Assembly (NCBI RefSeq): GCF_019355935.1
Contig: NZ_CP079925.1
Coordinates: 1,116,001-1,180,000, forward strand
Direction of reading: 5' to 3'
DNA length: 64,000 nucleotides
Origin: Comamonas sp. Y33R10-2
GTDB lineage: Bacteria; Pseudomonadota; Gammaproteobacteria; Burkholderiales; Burkholderiaceae_C
Shown here: one piece after another, positions 8,396-15,592 of the stretch
Numbering within the stretch: the first letter of the stretch is position 1
How the letters are laid out: every line of letters starts with the position of its first letter
Notes under the pieces: model-generated
The model's input: the letters and a program-made list of their open reading frames with translations, nothing else
Databases searched by the model: none
What the model was told of the DNA's origin: nothing
Translations under genes and position numbers: made by a program

Positions 8396-9517
8396 ATGAC
8401 CTCCACACCGCGCGTGCGCTTTGATGCCAGTCTTTGGAAGCTGTCTTCGTCGGCGCAATCTTCAGCGCCCTCAGTACATTCAGCGCAGCCGGTGAACTTT
8501 GCTGTGCAGCGCTGGCAGTCAGCCAATTTGCAGCATCAGCAAGATGGGCGTATTCACCGCTTGGCGGGTGAGACGATGGGCTCGCACTGGTCGCTGCGGC
8601 TTGCCAATCCTGATTACCTGCCGGTGGAACCGGTGCAAGCCTTACTGAAGCAGGTGTTTGATGAAGTCATTGCCCAGATGAGTAACTGGGAGGCGGATTC
8701 GGTCATTAGCCGCTTTAATCAGTCAAAACCCGGTCAAGTCCATTTAGCACCTAGAGAGTTTGCTCATGTTTTAGATGCAGCTTTGCACTGGGCTAAGTTG
8801 TCGGGCGCAGCTATGGACCCGAGCATGGGCGCGCTGGTGTCGCTGTGGGGGTTTGGCCCGCGCCAAAATCCGCTGCAGCCTCATCAAGGGCAAACGCCAG
8901 CCGTTGAGGTGATTGAGCGGCTGCTGCAAACCAGCGGCTATCAGCACTTGGATTGGAATGCGCAGACCCAGCAGTTGCGCCAGCCGGGTGGGCTGGAACT
9001 AGACTTTTGCGGCATTGCCAAAGGCTTTGCCGTGGACTGGGCAGTGCAAAAGCTGCAAGCCGCAGGCTGGGCTGCGGGTCTCTTAGAAATTGGCGGCGAG
9101 CTGCGTACTTGGGGTCAGCGCCCTGATGAGCGCGCATGGCAGGTGCAACTAGGTGCGGGCAATGGCACTACAGATGCAGCTCAGCCTTTGGTGGTGAGCA
9201 TCAAAGATGGCGCTTTTGCGACCTCGGGGGATTTGTGGCATCAGTTCAGCGTGGATGGGCGGCGTTATTCGCACACGCTAGATCCGCGCACGGGCTGGCC
9301 CGTGACGCATGATCTGGCCAGCGTCACCGTGTTTCATCCCGAGTGCATGCATGCCGATGCCTTGGCGACGGTGCTCACGGTACTGGGGCCGCAAGAAGGC
9401 ATGGACTTTGCGCGCCAGCATGCGATTGCGGCGGTGCTGATCTCTCATGCCAATGAGACTGGGGCAAGCACAGCGGTGCTGAAGACGCCAGCCTGGATCA
9501 ATCAATTTGGGGCATGA
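8396..9517 (+). CDS. apbE: ApbE, FAD:protein FMN transferase
   Basis: ApbE attaches FMN covalently to Ser/Thr of target proteins, using FAD and Mg2+. The 373-residue protein has MGSHWSLRL, MSNWEADSVISRFN, SGAAMDPSMGALVSLWGFG, LDFCGIAKGFAVDWA and LEIGGELRTWG, plus the C-terminal HTLDPRTGWPVTHDLASVTV and the Mg-site segment ADALATVLTVLG. No lipobox or clear signal peptide is seen, although the family usually acts in the periplasm; residues 10-35 are Ser-rich and uncharacterised. Its stop overlaps the next start (ATGA). Flavinylation in the local redox module is an attractive inference, but no [S/T]GA[S/T] target was found among the adjacent proteins. Confidence 0.93.
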   Translation: MTSTPRVRFDASLWKLSSSAQSSAPSVHSAQPVNFAVQRWQSANLQHQQDGRIHRLAGETMGSHWSLRLANPDYLPVEPVQALLKQVFDEVIAQMSNWEADSVISRFNQSKPGQVHLAPREFAHVLDAALHWAKLSGAAMDPSMGALVSLWGFGPRQNPLQPHQGQTPAVEVIERLLQTSGYQHLDWNAQTQQLRQPGGLELDFCGIAKGFAVDWAVQKLQAAGWAAGLLEIGGELRTWGQRPDERAWQVQLGAGNGTTDAAQPLVVSIKDGAFATSGDLWHQFSVDGRRYSHTLDPRTGWPVTHDLASVTVFHPECMHADALATVLTVLGPQEGMDFARQHAIAAVLISHANETGASTAVLKTPAWINQFGA

Positions 9518-10995
9518 CTGTGGAATGGATTTTGACGCCAGAGCGTATCTCTGGTGCTATTGGTTTAATAGCTGCTTATGCTGGTCTTTGCTGGGGCATT
9601 GCCGCCAAAGTGCGCAAACAGCGCAAGGCAGAGGATGAAGAAAACAGCGCGCCGCAAGGTAATGTGCAAGCACCTGCCGTGTTGGTGGCGTATGCCAGCC
9701 AGACCGGGCAAGCCGAAGCGCTGGCCCGTGCCACCGCCCACATGCTGGTCAGCGGCGGTTTGCAGGTGCGCCTGCTGCCCGTGCAAAAGCTGACTGAAGA
9801 CCTTTTGCAGCAGCACATGCAAAGCCTGTGGGTGTTATCCACCACGGGCGAGGGCGATGCGCCTGATCACGCGTTGGGCTTTGTGCAAGGTCTGCTGGCC
9901 TCAAAACTTCAGCTGGAGTGGCACCAAAGTGTGGTGCTGGCGCTGGGCGACAGCGAATATCAAGAGTTCTGCGCTTTTGGCACTGAGGTGCATGAGTGGC
10001 TGAAGGCCAGCGCTGAAAACAGCGATTCAAGCAGTGATGCAAACGGCGATTCAAGCAGTGATGCAAACGGCGATTCAAGCAGTGGATCGAGCAGCGAGCT
10101 GATCTGCGTAGACAACATGAATGCCCAGAGCCTGCAGGCTTGGCAAGCGCGCGTCGGGGCGCTTCGCCAGCAATTGTTGGGAGAATCCGCTGCGCAGGAC
10201 TCTGACGCTGACTGGTTGCAAACGCCAGCCAGCGTGCCGTTTGTGCTGGCGCAGCGCCGTTTGCTCAATCCCGGTAGTCAAGGCGGGGCGCTGTACCAGC
10301 TCGATTGGGTGCCGCAGGCGGGTGCGTTGCCGCATTGGGAATCTGGCGACCTGGTCTCGCTGTGCGTGCCCGCCGATCCTGAACGTGCGCGGGACTATTC
10401 CATCGCTTCTATCGTGGCTGACGGCAGCTTGCAGATGCTGGTGCGCCAAAGCGTGCGAGACGATGGCTCGCCCGGTTTGGCCTCTGACTGGCTATGCCGC
10501 GGCATAGCGCTGGGCGATGTGCAGGCGATAACGGTGCGCGCGCACAGCGGTTTTAGGCTGGGTGATAACGCACAACGGCCGCTGATTTTGATTGGCAATG
10601 GTTCGGGCCTTGCAGGCTTGCTCAGCCACATCAAAGCCCGCGTGCAGCAGGGCCGCAGCGACCAATGGTTGATGTTTGGCGAGCGCAGCCCTCTGCATGA
10701 CGCGATATGTGCCGAGCAACTGGCCCAATGGGTGCAAGGCGGTCATCTGGCGCGACTGGATCAGGCTTGGTCGCGCAACAGTGATAGCGGCAAAGAATCG
10801 CACTATGTACAGGACTTGCTGCATATCCATGCCAATGAGCTGCTGCGCTGGGTGGAGCAGGGCGCGGCTATCTATGTTTGCGGAAGCTTAAATGGCATGG
10901 GTCAAGGGGTACACCAGACGCTGCAAGCCATTTTGGGCGAGGCCAAGGTCGATGCGTTGCTGGCCCAAGGTCGCTACCGCCGCGACGTCTACTGA
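9514..10995 (+). CDS. Membrane-anchored flavodoxin/NADPH reductase, C-terminal half of a split PiuB
   Basis: Sulfite-reductase-alpha-like flavoprotein of 493 residues. An N-terminal membrane helix (about residues 10-28) precedes a flavodoxin-like domain (VAYASQTGQAEALARAT, WVLSTTGEGDAPDHA, LGDSEYQEFCAFG). A low-complexity Ser/Asp/Asn linker follows at about residues 168-195, then an FAD/NADPH reductase domain (RDYSIASI, LIGNGSGLAGLLSHI, MFGERSP, YVCGSLNGMGQGV) ending RYRRDVY. It should carry electrons from NADPH through FAD and FMN to a membrane partner. The PepSY protein at 6113 is the obvious candidate, because PiuB of Pseudomonas joins the two halves in one chain. It overlaps apbE by four bases. 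Confidence 0.9.
   Translation: MTVEWILTPERISGAIGLIAAYAGLCWGIAAKVRKQRKAEDEENSAPQGNVQAPAVLVAYASQTGQAEALARATAHMLVSGGLQVRLLPVQKLTEDLLQQHMQSLWVLSTTGEGDAPDHALGFVQGLLASKLQLEWHQSVVLALGDSEYQEFCAFGTEVHEWLKASAENSDSSSDANGDSSSDANGDSSSGSSSELICVDNMNAQSLQAWQARVGALRQQLLGESAAQDSDADWLQTPASVPFVLAQRRLLNPGSQGGALYQLDWVPQAGALPHWESGDLVSLCVPADPERARDYSIASIVADGSLQMLVRQSVRDDGSPGLASDWLCRGIALGDVQAITVRAHSGFRLGDNAQRPLILIGNGSGLAGLLSHIKARVQQGRSDQWLMFGERSPLHDAICAEQLAQWVQGGHLARLDQAWSRNSDSGKESHYVQDLLHIHANELLRWVEQGAAIYVCGSLNGMGQGVHQTLQAILGEAKVDALLAQGRYRRDVY
10021..10086 (+). repeat. 24-bp tandem repeat encoding a Ser/Asp/Asn linker
   Basis: Nearly three units of a 24-base repeat (GGCGATTCAAGCAGTGATGC followed by AAAC) encode repeated GDSSSDAN. 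The tract falls between the flavodoxin and FAD/NADPH domains of the reductase. As 24 is a multiple of three, unit gain or loss would change linker length without a frameshift. Confidence 0.9.
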
Positions 10996-11039
10996 TTGGG
11001 GCGGGTACAGCTTGGCGGCTGTTGCCTCAGCCCGGTTTG

Positions 11040-11062
11040 AGAGCCGCCACCCAAGGCGGCTC
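11040..11062 (+). terminator. Hairpin after the reductase gene
   Basis: GAGCCGCC and GGCGGCTC pair perfectly across a six-base loop, 45 bases past the reductase stop. The tail is ATATTG rather than a T run. The gene beyond it, fnr, is convergent, so this marks the end of the plus-strand operon. Confidence 0.55.
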
Positions 11063-11119
11063 ATATTGACGGTGTAGCCGCTCTAAAGTGCAGACTCGGG
11101 TGGGTTTAGCGGCTCTTAA

Positions 11120-11839
11120 TCACTGGCATTGCTGGCTGTTGACGATGCGCTTGAGCGCTTCGGTATCCAGAATGCGAACGTGGCGCTGCTTGACATCCAA
11201 AATGCCATCTTCGGCGAATTTGGAGAAGGTGCGGCTCACGGTCTCGAGCTTGAGTCCCAAGTAGCTGCCAATTTCTTCGCGCGTCATTCGCAGGACCAGC
11301 TCTGACTTGGAAAAACCACGGGCGGCCAGGCGTTGCACAAGGTTCAGCACGAATGCGGCGAGGCGCTCTTCAGCGCGCATGCTGCCCAGCAAGAGCATCA
11401 CACCGTGCTCGCGCACGATTTCTCGGCTCATGACTTTGTGCACATGGTTTTGCAGGGCCGTGACTTCGCGGGAGAGTTGCTCGAGCTTGTCAAAAGGCAT
11501 GACGCAAACTTCAGCGTCTTCCAGCGCCACCGCATCACAAGTGTGGTGGTCGTTGACGATGCCATCAAGCCCAATAATTTCGCCCGCCATTTGAAAGCCA
11601 GTGACTTGGTCGCGGCCATCTTCTGTTGCAACGCTGGTCTTGAAGAAGCCGGTGCGAATCGCGTACAGCGAGGTGAAATCTTCGCCGTTGCGAAACAGCA
11701 GTCCACCGCGCTTGATCTTGCGACGCGTGGCCACAATCTCATCAATGCGCTCCAGTTGCTCGTCGTCCAAGCCCATGGGCATGCACAGTTCGCGGAGGTT
11801 GCAGTTGGAGCAGGAGGCTTTGATGGTCTGAAGATTCAT
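11120..11839 (-). CDS. fnr: FNR-type oxygen-sensing transcription regulator
   Basis: CRP/FNR-family regulator that senses oxygen through a [4Fe-4S] cluster and activates anaerobic and microaerobic genes. The 239-residue protein has the N-terminal cluster ligands Cys10, Cys13 and Cys19 and a fourth at Cys101 (DHHTCDAV). It has a CNMP-like sensor fold and a helix-turn-helix containing the FNR recognition signature ExxSR in LKLETVSRTF. That recognition helix predicts TTGAT-N4-ATCAA binding, and a perfect match lies at 11951-11964 in the intergenic region shared with hemN. Autoregulation and hemN activation are therefore both likely. Confidence 0.95.
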   Translation of the reverse strand: MNLQTIKASCSNCNLRELCMPMGLDDEQLERIDEIVATRRKIKRGGLLFRNGEDFTSLYAIRTGFFKTSVATEDGRDQVTGFQMAGEIIGLDGIVNDHHTCDAVALEDAEVCVMPFDKLEQLSREVTALQNHVHKVMSREIVREHGVMLLLGSMRAEERLAAFVLNLVQRLAARGFSKSELVLRMTREEIGSYLGLKLETVSRTFSKFAEDGILDVKQRHVRILDTEALKRIVNSQQCQ

Positions 11840-11950
11840 GGGCTTTAGCTACGGCACTGACAAACTCGGGTGAGAAAATCGCGCCGTTCATAGACCTCGT
11901 ATTGGGTGATGAGATAGATCAAATTGTCGCAGCACTTGCCTTGATTTCTC

Positions 11951-11964
11951 TTGATTTTCATCAA
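11951..11964. promoter_or_regulatory. FNR box between fnr and hemN
   Basis: TTGATTTTCATCAA matches the FNR consensus TTGAT-N4-ATCAA exactly in both half-sites. It lies 144 bases before the hemN start and 112 bases before the fnr start. A weak -10-like CATATT follows at about 11996. The position suits activation of hemN and possibly feedback control of fnr. Confidence 0.85.
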
Positions 11965-12107
11965 GGACAGGGCGAAAGCCTTGGGGCACATTGTTCATAT
12001 TCATTCAAAACCATGCGCTCCTGCCTCAAGGTGCTGATGTTTAAGGGCTCTGATGGCCTTGTTTTATCAGTCTTTAGTGAGGTGTGTGCGCGCACTGACG
12101 AGTAGTT

Positions 12108-13490
12108 ATGACCGCTGTAACGCCCGAATTACTGAACCGCTTTGATATCCCTGGGCCGCGCTACACATCGTTCCCAACAGCCGACCGTTTTGTTGAGGCT
12201 TTTGGAGCTGAAGACTACATTTTGGCATTGGAGCAGCGAAAAGCACACACCGGTGCGCTTGCTTTGCCACTGTCCGTCTATGTGCATGTGCCATTTTGCG
12301 AGTCCCTTTGCTACTACTGCGCCTGCAACAAAATCGTGACCAAGCACCACGAAAAAGCGGCGGAATATTTGGACTATCTGGCGCGTGAGTTAGCCATGCA
12401 CACCGCGCACTGCGGCAAGGGTCAGCTGGTCAGCCAGTTGCATCTGGGTGGCGGTACACCCACTTTCTTCAGCGATGCCGAGTTGCAACAATTGATGGCG
12501 CTAATGCGCGAGCATTTCAAGCTCGATGCAGCGGGCGAGTATTCGATTGAGGTCGATCCACGCACGGTCAGCAATGAGCGCCTGAAAGTGCTCAAGGACA
12601 TGGGCTTTAACCGCCTGAGCTTTGGCGTGCAGGACTTTGATCCGGCGGTGCAAAAAGCGGTGCACCGCGAGCAGCCAGCCGAGCAGGTGTTTGCGCTGGT
12701 GGCTGAGGCACGACGCTTGGGTTTTGTGTCCATCAATGTGGACCTGATCTATGGTCTCCCTAAGCAGACACCAGAGTCGTTTGCGCGCACGCTGGCTCAG
12801 GTCAATGAGCTGAGGCCGGATCGCATTGCGCTGTATGCCTATGCCCATCTGCCAGAGCGTTTCAAGCCACAACGCCGCATTGAATCTGCCGATTTGCCTA
12901 TGGGGCAGGACAAGCTGAACATGCTCTCGGGTGCGATTGATGCCTTCATGAGCGGCGGCTATGTGTATGTGGGCATGGATCACTTTGCGCTGCCCACTGA
13001 TTCACTGGCTATTGCTAAGCGCCAAGGGCGTTTGCATCGCAACTTTCAGGGTTACAGCACCCAGCCAGACTGCGATTTGATTGCACTGGGTGCGTCGGCT
13101 ATTGGCAAAGTTGGTGCGACTTACAGTCAAAACGTAAAAACACTGGAAGAGTATTACGACGCGATTGATGCCGGTGTATTGCCTGTTCAGCGTGGGCTGG
13201 CGCTTTCGCGAGACGATCTGGTGCGCCGCGCCGTCATCATGTCCATCATGTGCCAGGGGGCAGTTCTGTTTGAGCCTATGGAGCAGGCTTGGCTGATTAG
13301 CTTCCGTGAATATTTTGGAGGCGAGTTGGCTGAGCTCAAGGACATGCAGGCCAATGGCCTGATTGAGTTGTCTGATGAAGGCTTCAAGGTCACGGGTCTG
13401 GGCTGGTTTTTTGTGCGCGGAGTTGCCATGTTGTTTGACCGCTATTTGCAGGCAGACCGTACCCGCGCGCGGTTTTCACGCATCATCTGA
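12108..13490 (+). CDS. hemN: Oxygen-independent coproporphyrinogen III oxidase
   Basis: Radical SAM enzyme that decarboxylates coproporphyrinogen III to protoporphyrinogen IX without oxygen, in haem synthesis. The 460-residue length is standard. The cluster motif in VPFCESLCYYCACNK gives CxxxCxxC at Cys64, Cys68 and Cys71 with the extra Cys73 typical of true HemN. HLGGGTPTFF, SIEVDPRT, LSFGVQDFD and the C-terminal HemN domain are all present, which argues against a HemW-type homolog. The FNR box upstream fits induction under low oxygen. The TauE-like gene follows three bases after its stop. Confidence 0.96.
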   Translation: MTAVTPELLNRFDIPGPRYTSFPTADRFVEAFGAEDYILALEQRKAHTGALALPLSVYVHVPFCESLCYYCACNKIVTKHHEKAAEYLDYLARELAMHTAHCGKGQLVSQLHLGGGTPTFFSDAELQQLMALMREHFKLDAAGEYSIEVDPRTVSNERLKVLKDMGFNRLSFGVQDFDPAVQKAVHREQPAEQVFALVAEARRLGFVSINVDLIYGLPKQTPESFARTLAQVNELRPDRIALYAYAHLPERFKPQRRIESADLPMGQDKLNMLSGAIDAFMSGGYVYVGMDHFALPTDSLAIAKRQGRLHRNFQGYSTQPDCDLIALGASAIGKVGATYSQNVKTLEEYYDAIDAGVLPVQRGLALSRDDLVRRAVIMSIMCQGAVLFEPMEQAWLISFREYFGGELAELKDMQANGLIELSDEGFKVTGLGWFFVRGVAMLFDRYLQADRTRARFSRII

Positions 13491-13493
13491 CGC

Positions 13494-14225
13494 ATGTTGT
13501 TTGCGCTGGTTTGGACTGCTTTGATCATGGGGCTTGTAGGTGGCCCCCATTGCCTTGTGATGTGCGCTGCACCATGCAGCGTGGTCACGCGCGCTAGACC
13601 TGCTGGGGTGAGCACTGGAGTCAATGCCGAACAAGTCATTGCGTTGCACAGCTTGCAAAAATGGCAATGGCTGCGTACCAGCTTATTTCATTTGGGTCGT
13701 ATTGCCGCTTATGCCTTGCTGGGCAGTCTGGCGGCTGTCGCCATGGAAAGTCTGGCTTGGTTGACGAATCAAGCCGTAGCGCTGCAGCAGCTGTGGGCGC
13801 TGATGCATGTGGCCGTGATGGCATGGGGCCTTGCCATGCTGGTGCAGGCGCGCCAGCCCATGTGGCTGGAGCGTGCTGGGCGCTCTGTTTGGAGTCGGGT
13901 CCAACCTGTGGTGACTGCGCCTGGCGGCAGTTTGGCTGCAGGCTTTGCTTGGGCTTTAATGCCTTGCGGCTTGCTGTATTCGGCAGTACTGGTTGCCGCT
14001 TTAAGTGGGGGCGCATGGCAAGGGGCTTTATCCATGGCAGCGTTTGCCGTGGGGGGCGCTGTGTGGCTGCTGCTGGGCCCTTGGCTGTGGCGTCTGGGGC
14101 AGTCGCATGTCAATGCATTGCGAGCGCAGTGGGGATGCAGAATGGCGGGCTTGATGCTGATGGGCGTTGCAGCATGGGCGCTATGGATGGATTTGGTCTA
14201 CAGGCCCAGTCTTTGGTGTCGATAA
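13494..14225 (+). CDS. TauE/SafE-like (DsbD_2 type) membrane protein
   Basis: Polytopic inner-membrane protein of 243 residues with about six helices and the motif GGPHCLVMCAAPC near the N-terminus. A Cys/Met-rich GxHCxxMC motif of this kind is typical of the sulfite-exporter-like family found near cytochrome cbb3 oxidase maturation genes, where copper handling is suspected. A second conserved segment, LMPCGLLYSAVL, adds another Cys. It is only three bases from hemN and so shares its FNR-controlled transcript. Haem and copper are both needed for low-oxygen respiration, which supports a maturation role, but substrate and direction are not shown by the sequence. Confidence 0.8.
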   Translation: MLFALVWTALIMGLVGGPHCLVMCAAPCSVVTRARPAGVSTGVNAEQVIALHSLQKWQWLRTSLFHLGRIAAYALLGSLAAVAMESLAWLTNQAVALQQLWALMHVAVMAWGLAMLVQARQPMWLERAGRSVWSRVQPVVTAPGGSLAAGFAWALMPCGLLYSAVLVAALSGGAWQGALSMAAFAVGGAVWLLLGPWLWRLGQSHVNALRAQWGCRMAGLMLMGVAAWALWMDLVYRPSLWCR

Positions 14226-14335
14226 GTCAATCGTGCTGGTTTGACTGTGGGTATTTGTCTCCCAACAGACCCTAGTTATGTTTCTGAGACAGCAGAACTG
14301 CGGAATAATGTCCTCTCTTATTTTCAGCATTTGAT

Positions 14336-15592
14336 GTGAATCGTTTTGTTAATATTAATGTAGGACAACTGCGCGTTGGCATGTATGTTCATTTGGAGAC
14401 TGGCTGGTTGCACCATCCGTTTCCCGTTAATAGTTTCAAAATTACGAATGCAGAGCAGCTCAAGACCTTTGCAGCTTTGAAGCTCAAGACTGTTCAAGTT
14501 GATCTCACAAGAAGTGATACGCAGGACTTGGTATCTGAGCCTGGTGATAGCGATCGCTTAACTCCCTCAATTCTTGTTGAGTCACAACGCAGTAAAACAG
14601 AACTTTGGCGCGACAGAGTTTTGGCCGTTCAGACTCAATTCTTGGGCGCGGTTTCTGTATTCGATGATGTGCAGGCGCAATTGATTGCGAGCCCGCAAGC
14701 GGCAAGAACTCTTACGGACGAACTGGTTGCGCAACAAGTCGTCAAACTGGCGCAAGAGCGAGATGCCAGCCTGCATTTACTGGCCGATGCGGGTGGCGCA
14801 ACCTATGGTATTCATGGCGTCAACGTTGCCGTGCTTAGCCTGCTGCTGGGTAAAACACTGGGGTTGCGCAGTGAGGAATTGCAAGACCTTGGGGCGGCAG
14901 CGTTACTGCACGATATTGGCAAACCTGCACTGAAGATTTCTGCGGCTGCCTGCGCTCTTAACCAAGGCCTTGCCGCTGGGCATTTACGAGATACGGCATA
15001 TGCCGAGCATGTGGGCGCATCGGTGACTTTGGCTATGACCATGGGTTACGCGCCATCAGTGACTACCGCGATTGCTCAGCACCATGAGTGGGCTGATGGC
15101 ACGGGATTTCCGTTGGGCTTGCTTGCTGCAGATATGGACATTGCAGGACAAATTTTGGCGCTGACCAATAATTTTGAGCGCTTGTGCAATTTGCCTGAAC
15201 TTGGCAATGAAATGACGCCACATGAAGCCATGGCATCTCTTTATGGCCAATACCGCCAGCGTTATGCGCCCGTTGTGCTTAAAGCTTTTGTTCAGACTTT
15301 AGGCGTGTATCCTCCGGGTTCATTGGTGGAACTTAGCGATGGGCGCATAGGTGTGGTTGTCTCAGTGAACACTAGCCAGTCGCTTAAGCCGCAGGTGCTG
15401 ACGTATGAACCGCTTGCTTCGCAAAAAATGCAGCAGGTAGACTTGGTTGAACTTGTAGGTTTGGGTATTCGCCGAGGCTTGACGCGCAATCAAGTACCTC
15501 GTAAAACTTTGGAAGCTCTACAGCCACAAAGGCGTTTGTGCTACTTTTTCGATAGTTCTGCAGTGATTACTGCCGAGAAAGATACTTCGTGA
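14336..15592 (+). CDS. HD-GYP phosphodiesterase with DUF3391 domain
   Basis: Probable c-di-GMP phosphodiesterase of 418 residues. The N-terminal DUF3391 region begins NVGQLRVGMYVHLETGWLHHPFP. The HD-GYP domain has LLHDIGK (His192, Asp193) and HHEWADGTGFP (249-259), which retains the HHExxDGxGxP pattern with Phe for Tyr. The start is GTG at 14336; an ATG two bases earlier is out of frame and runs straight into a stop. Its stop overlaps the GTG start of the next gene, a GGDEF-EAL protein, so both are made together and act in the same second-messenger pathway. Confidence 0.9.
   Translation: MNRFVNINVGQLRVGMYVHLETGWLHHPFPVNSFKITNAEQLKTFAALKLKTVQVDLTRSDTQDLVSEPGDSDRLTPSILVESQRSKTELWRDRVLAVQTQFLGAVSVFDDVQAQLIASPQAARTLTDELVAQQVVKLAQERDASLHLLADAGGATYGIHGVNVAVLSLLLGKTLGLRSEELQDLGAAALLHDIGKPALKISAAACALNQGLAAGHLRDTAYAEHVGASVTLAMTMGYAPSVTTAIAQHHEWADGTGFPLGLLAADMDIAGQILALTNNFERLCNLPELGNEMTPHEAMASLYGQYRQRYAPVVLKAFVQTLGVYPPGSLVELSDGRIGVVVSVNTSQSLKPQVLTYEPLASQKMQQVDLVELVGLGIRRGLTRNQVPRKTLEALQPQRRLCYFFDSSAVITAEKDTS

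Noticed and set aside
11902..12105. 67-residue plus-strand frame between fnr and hemN
   Set aside because: It covers the FNR box and promoter region and shows no protein similarity.
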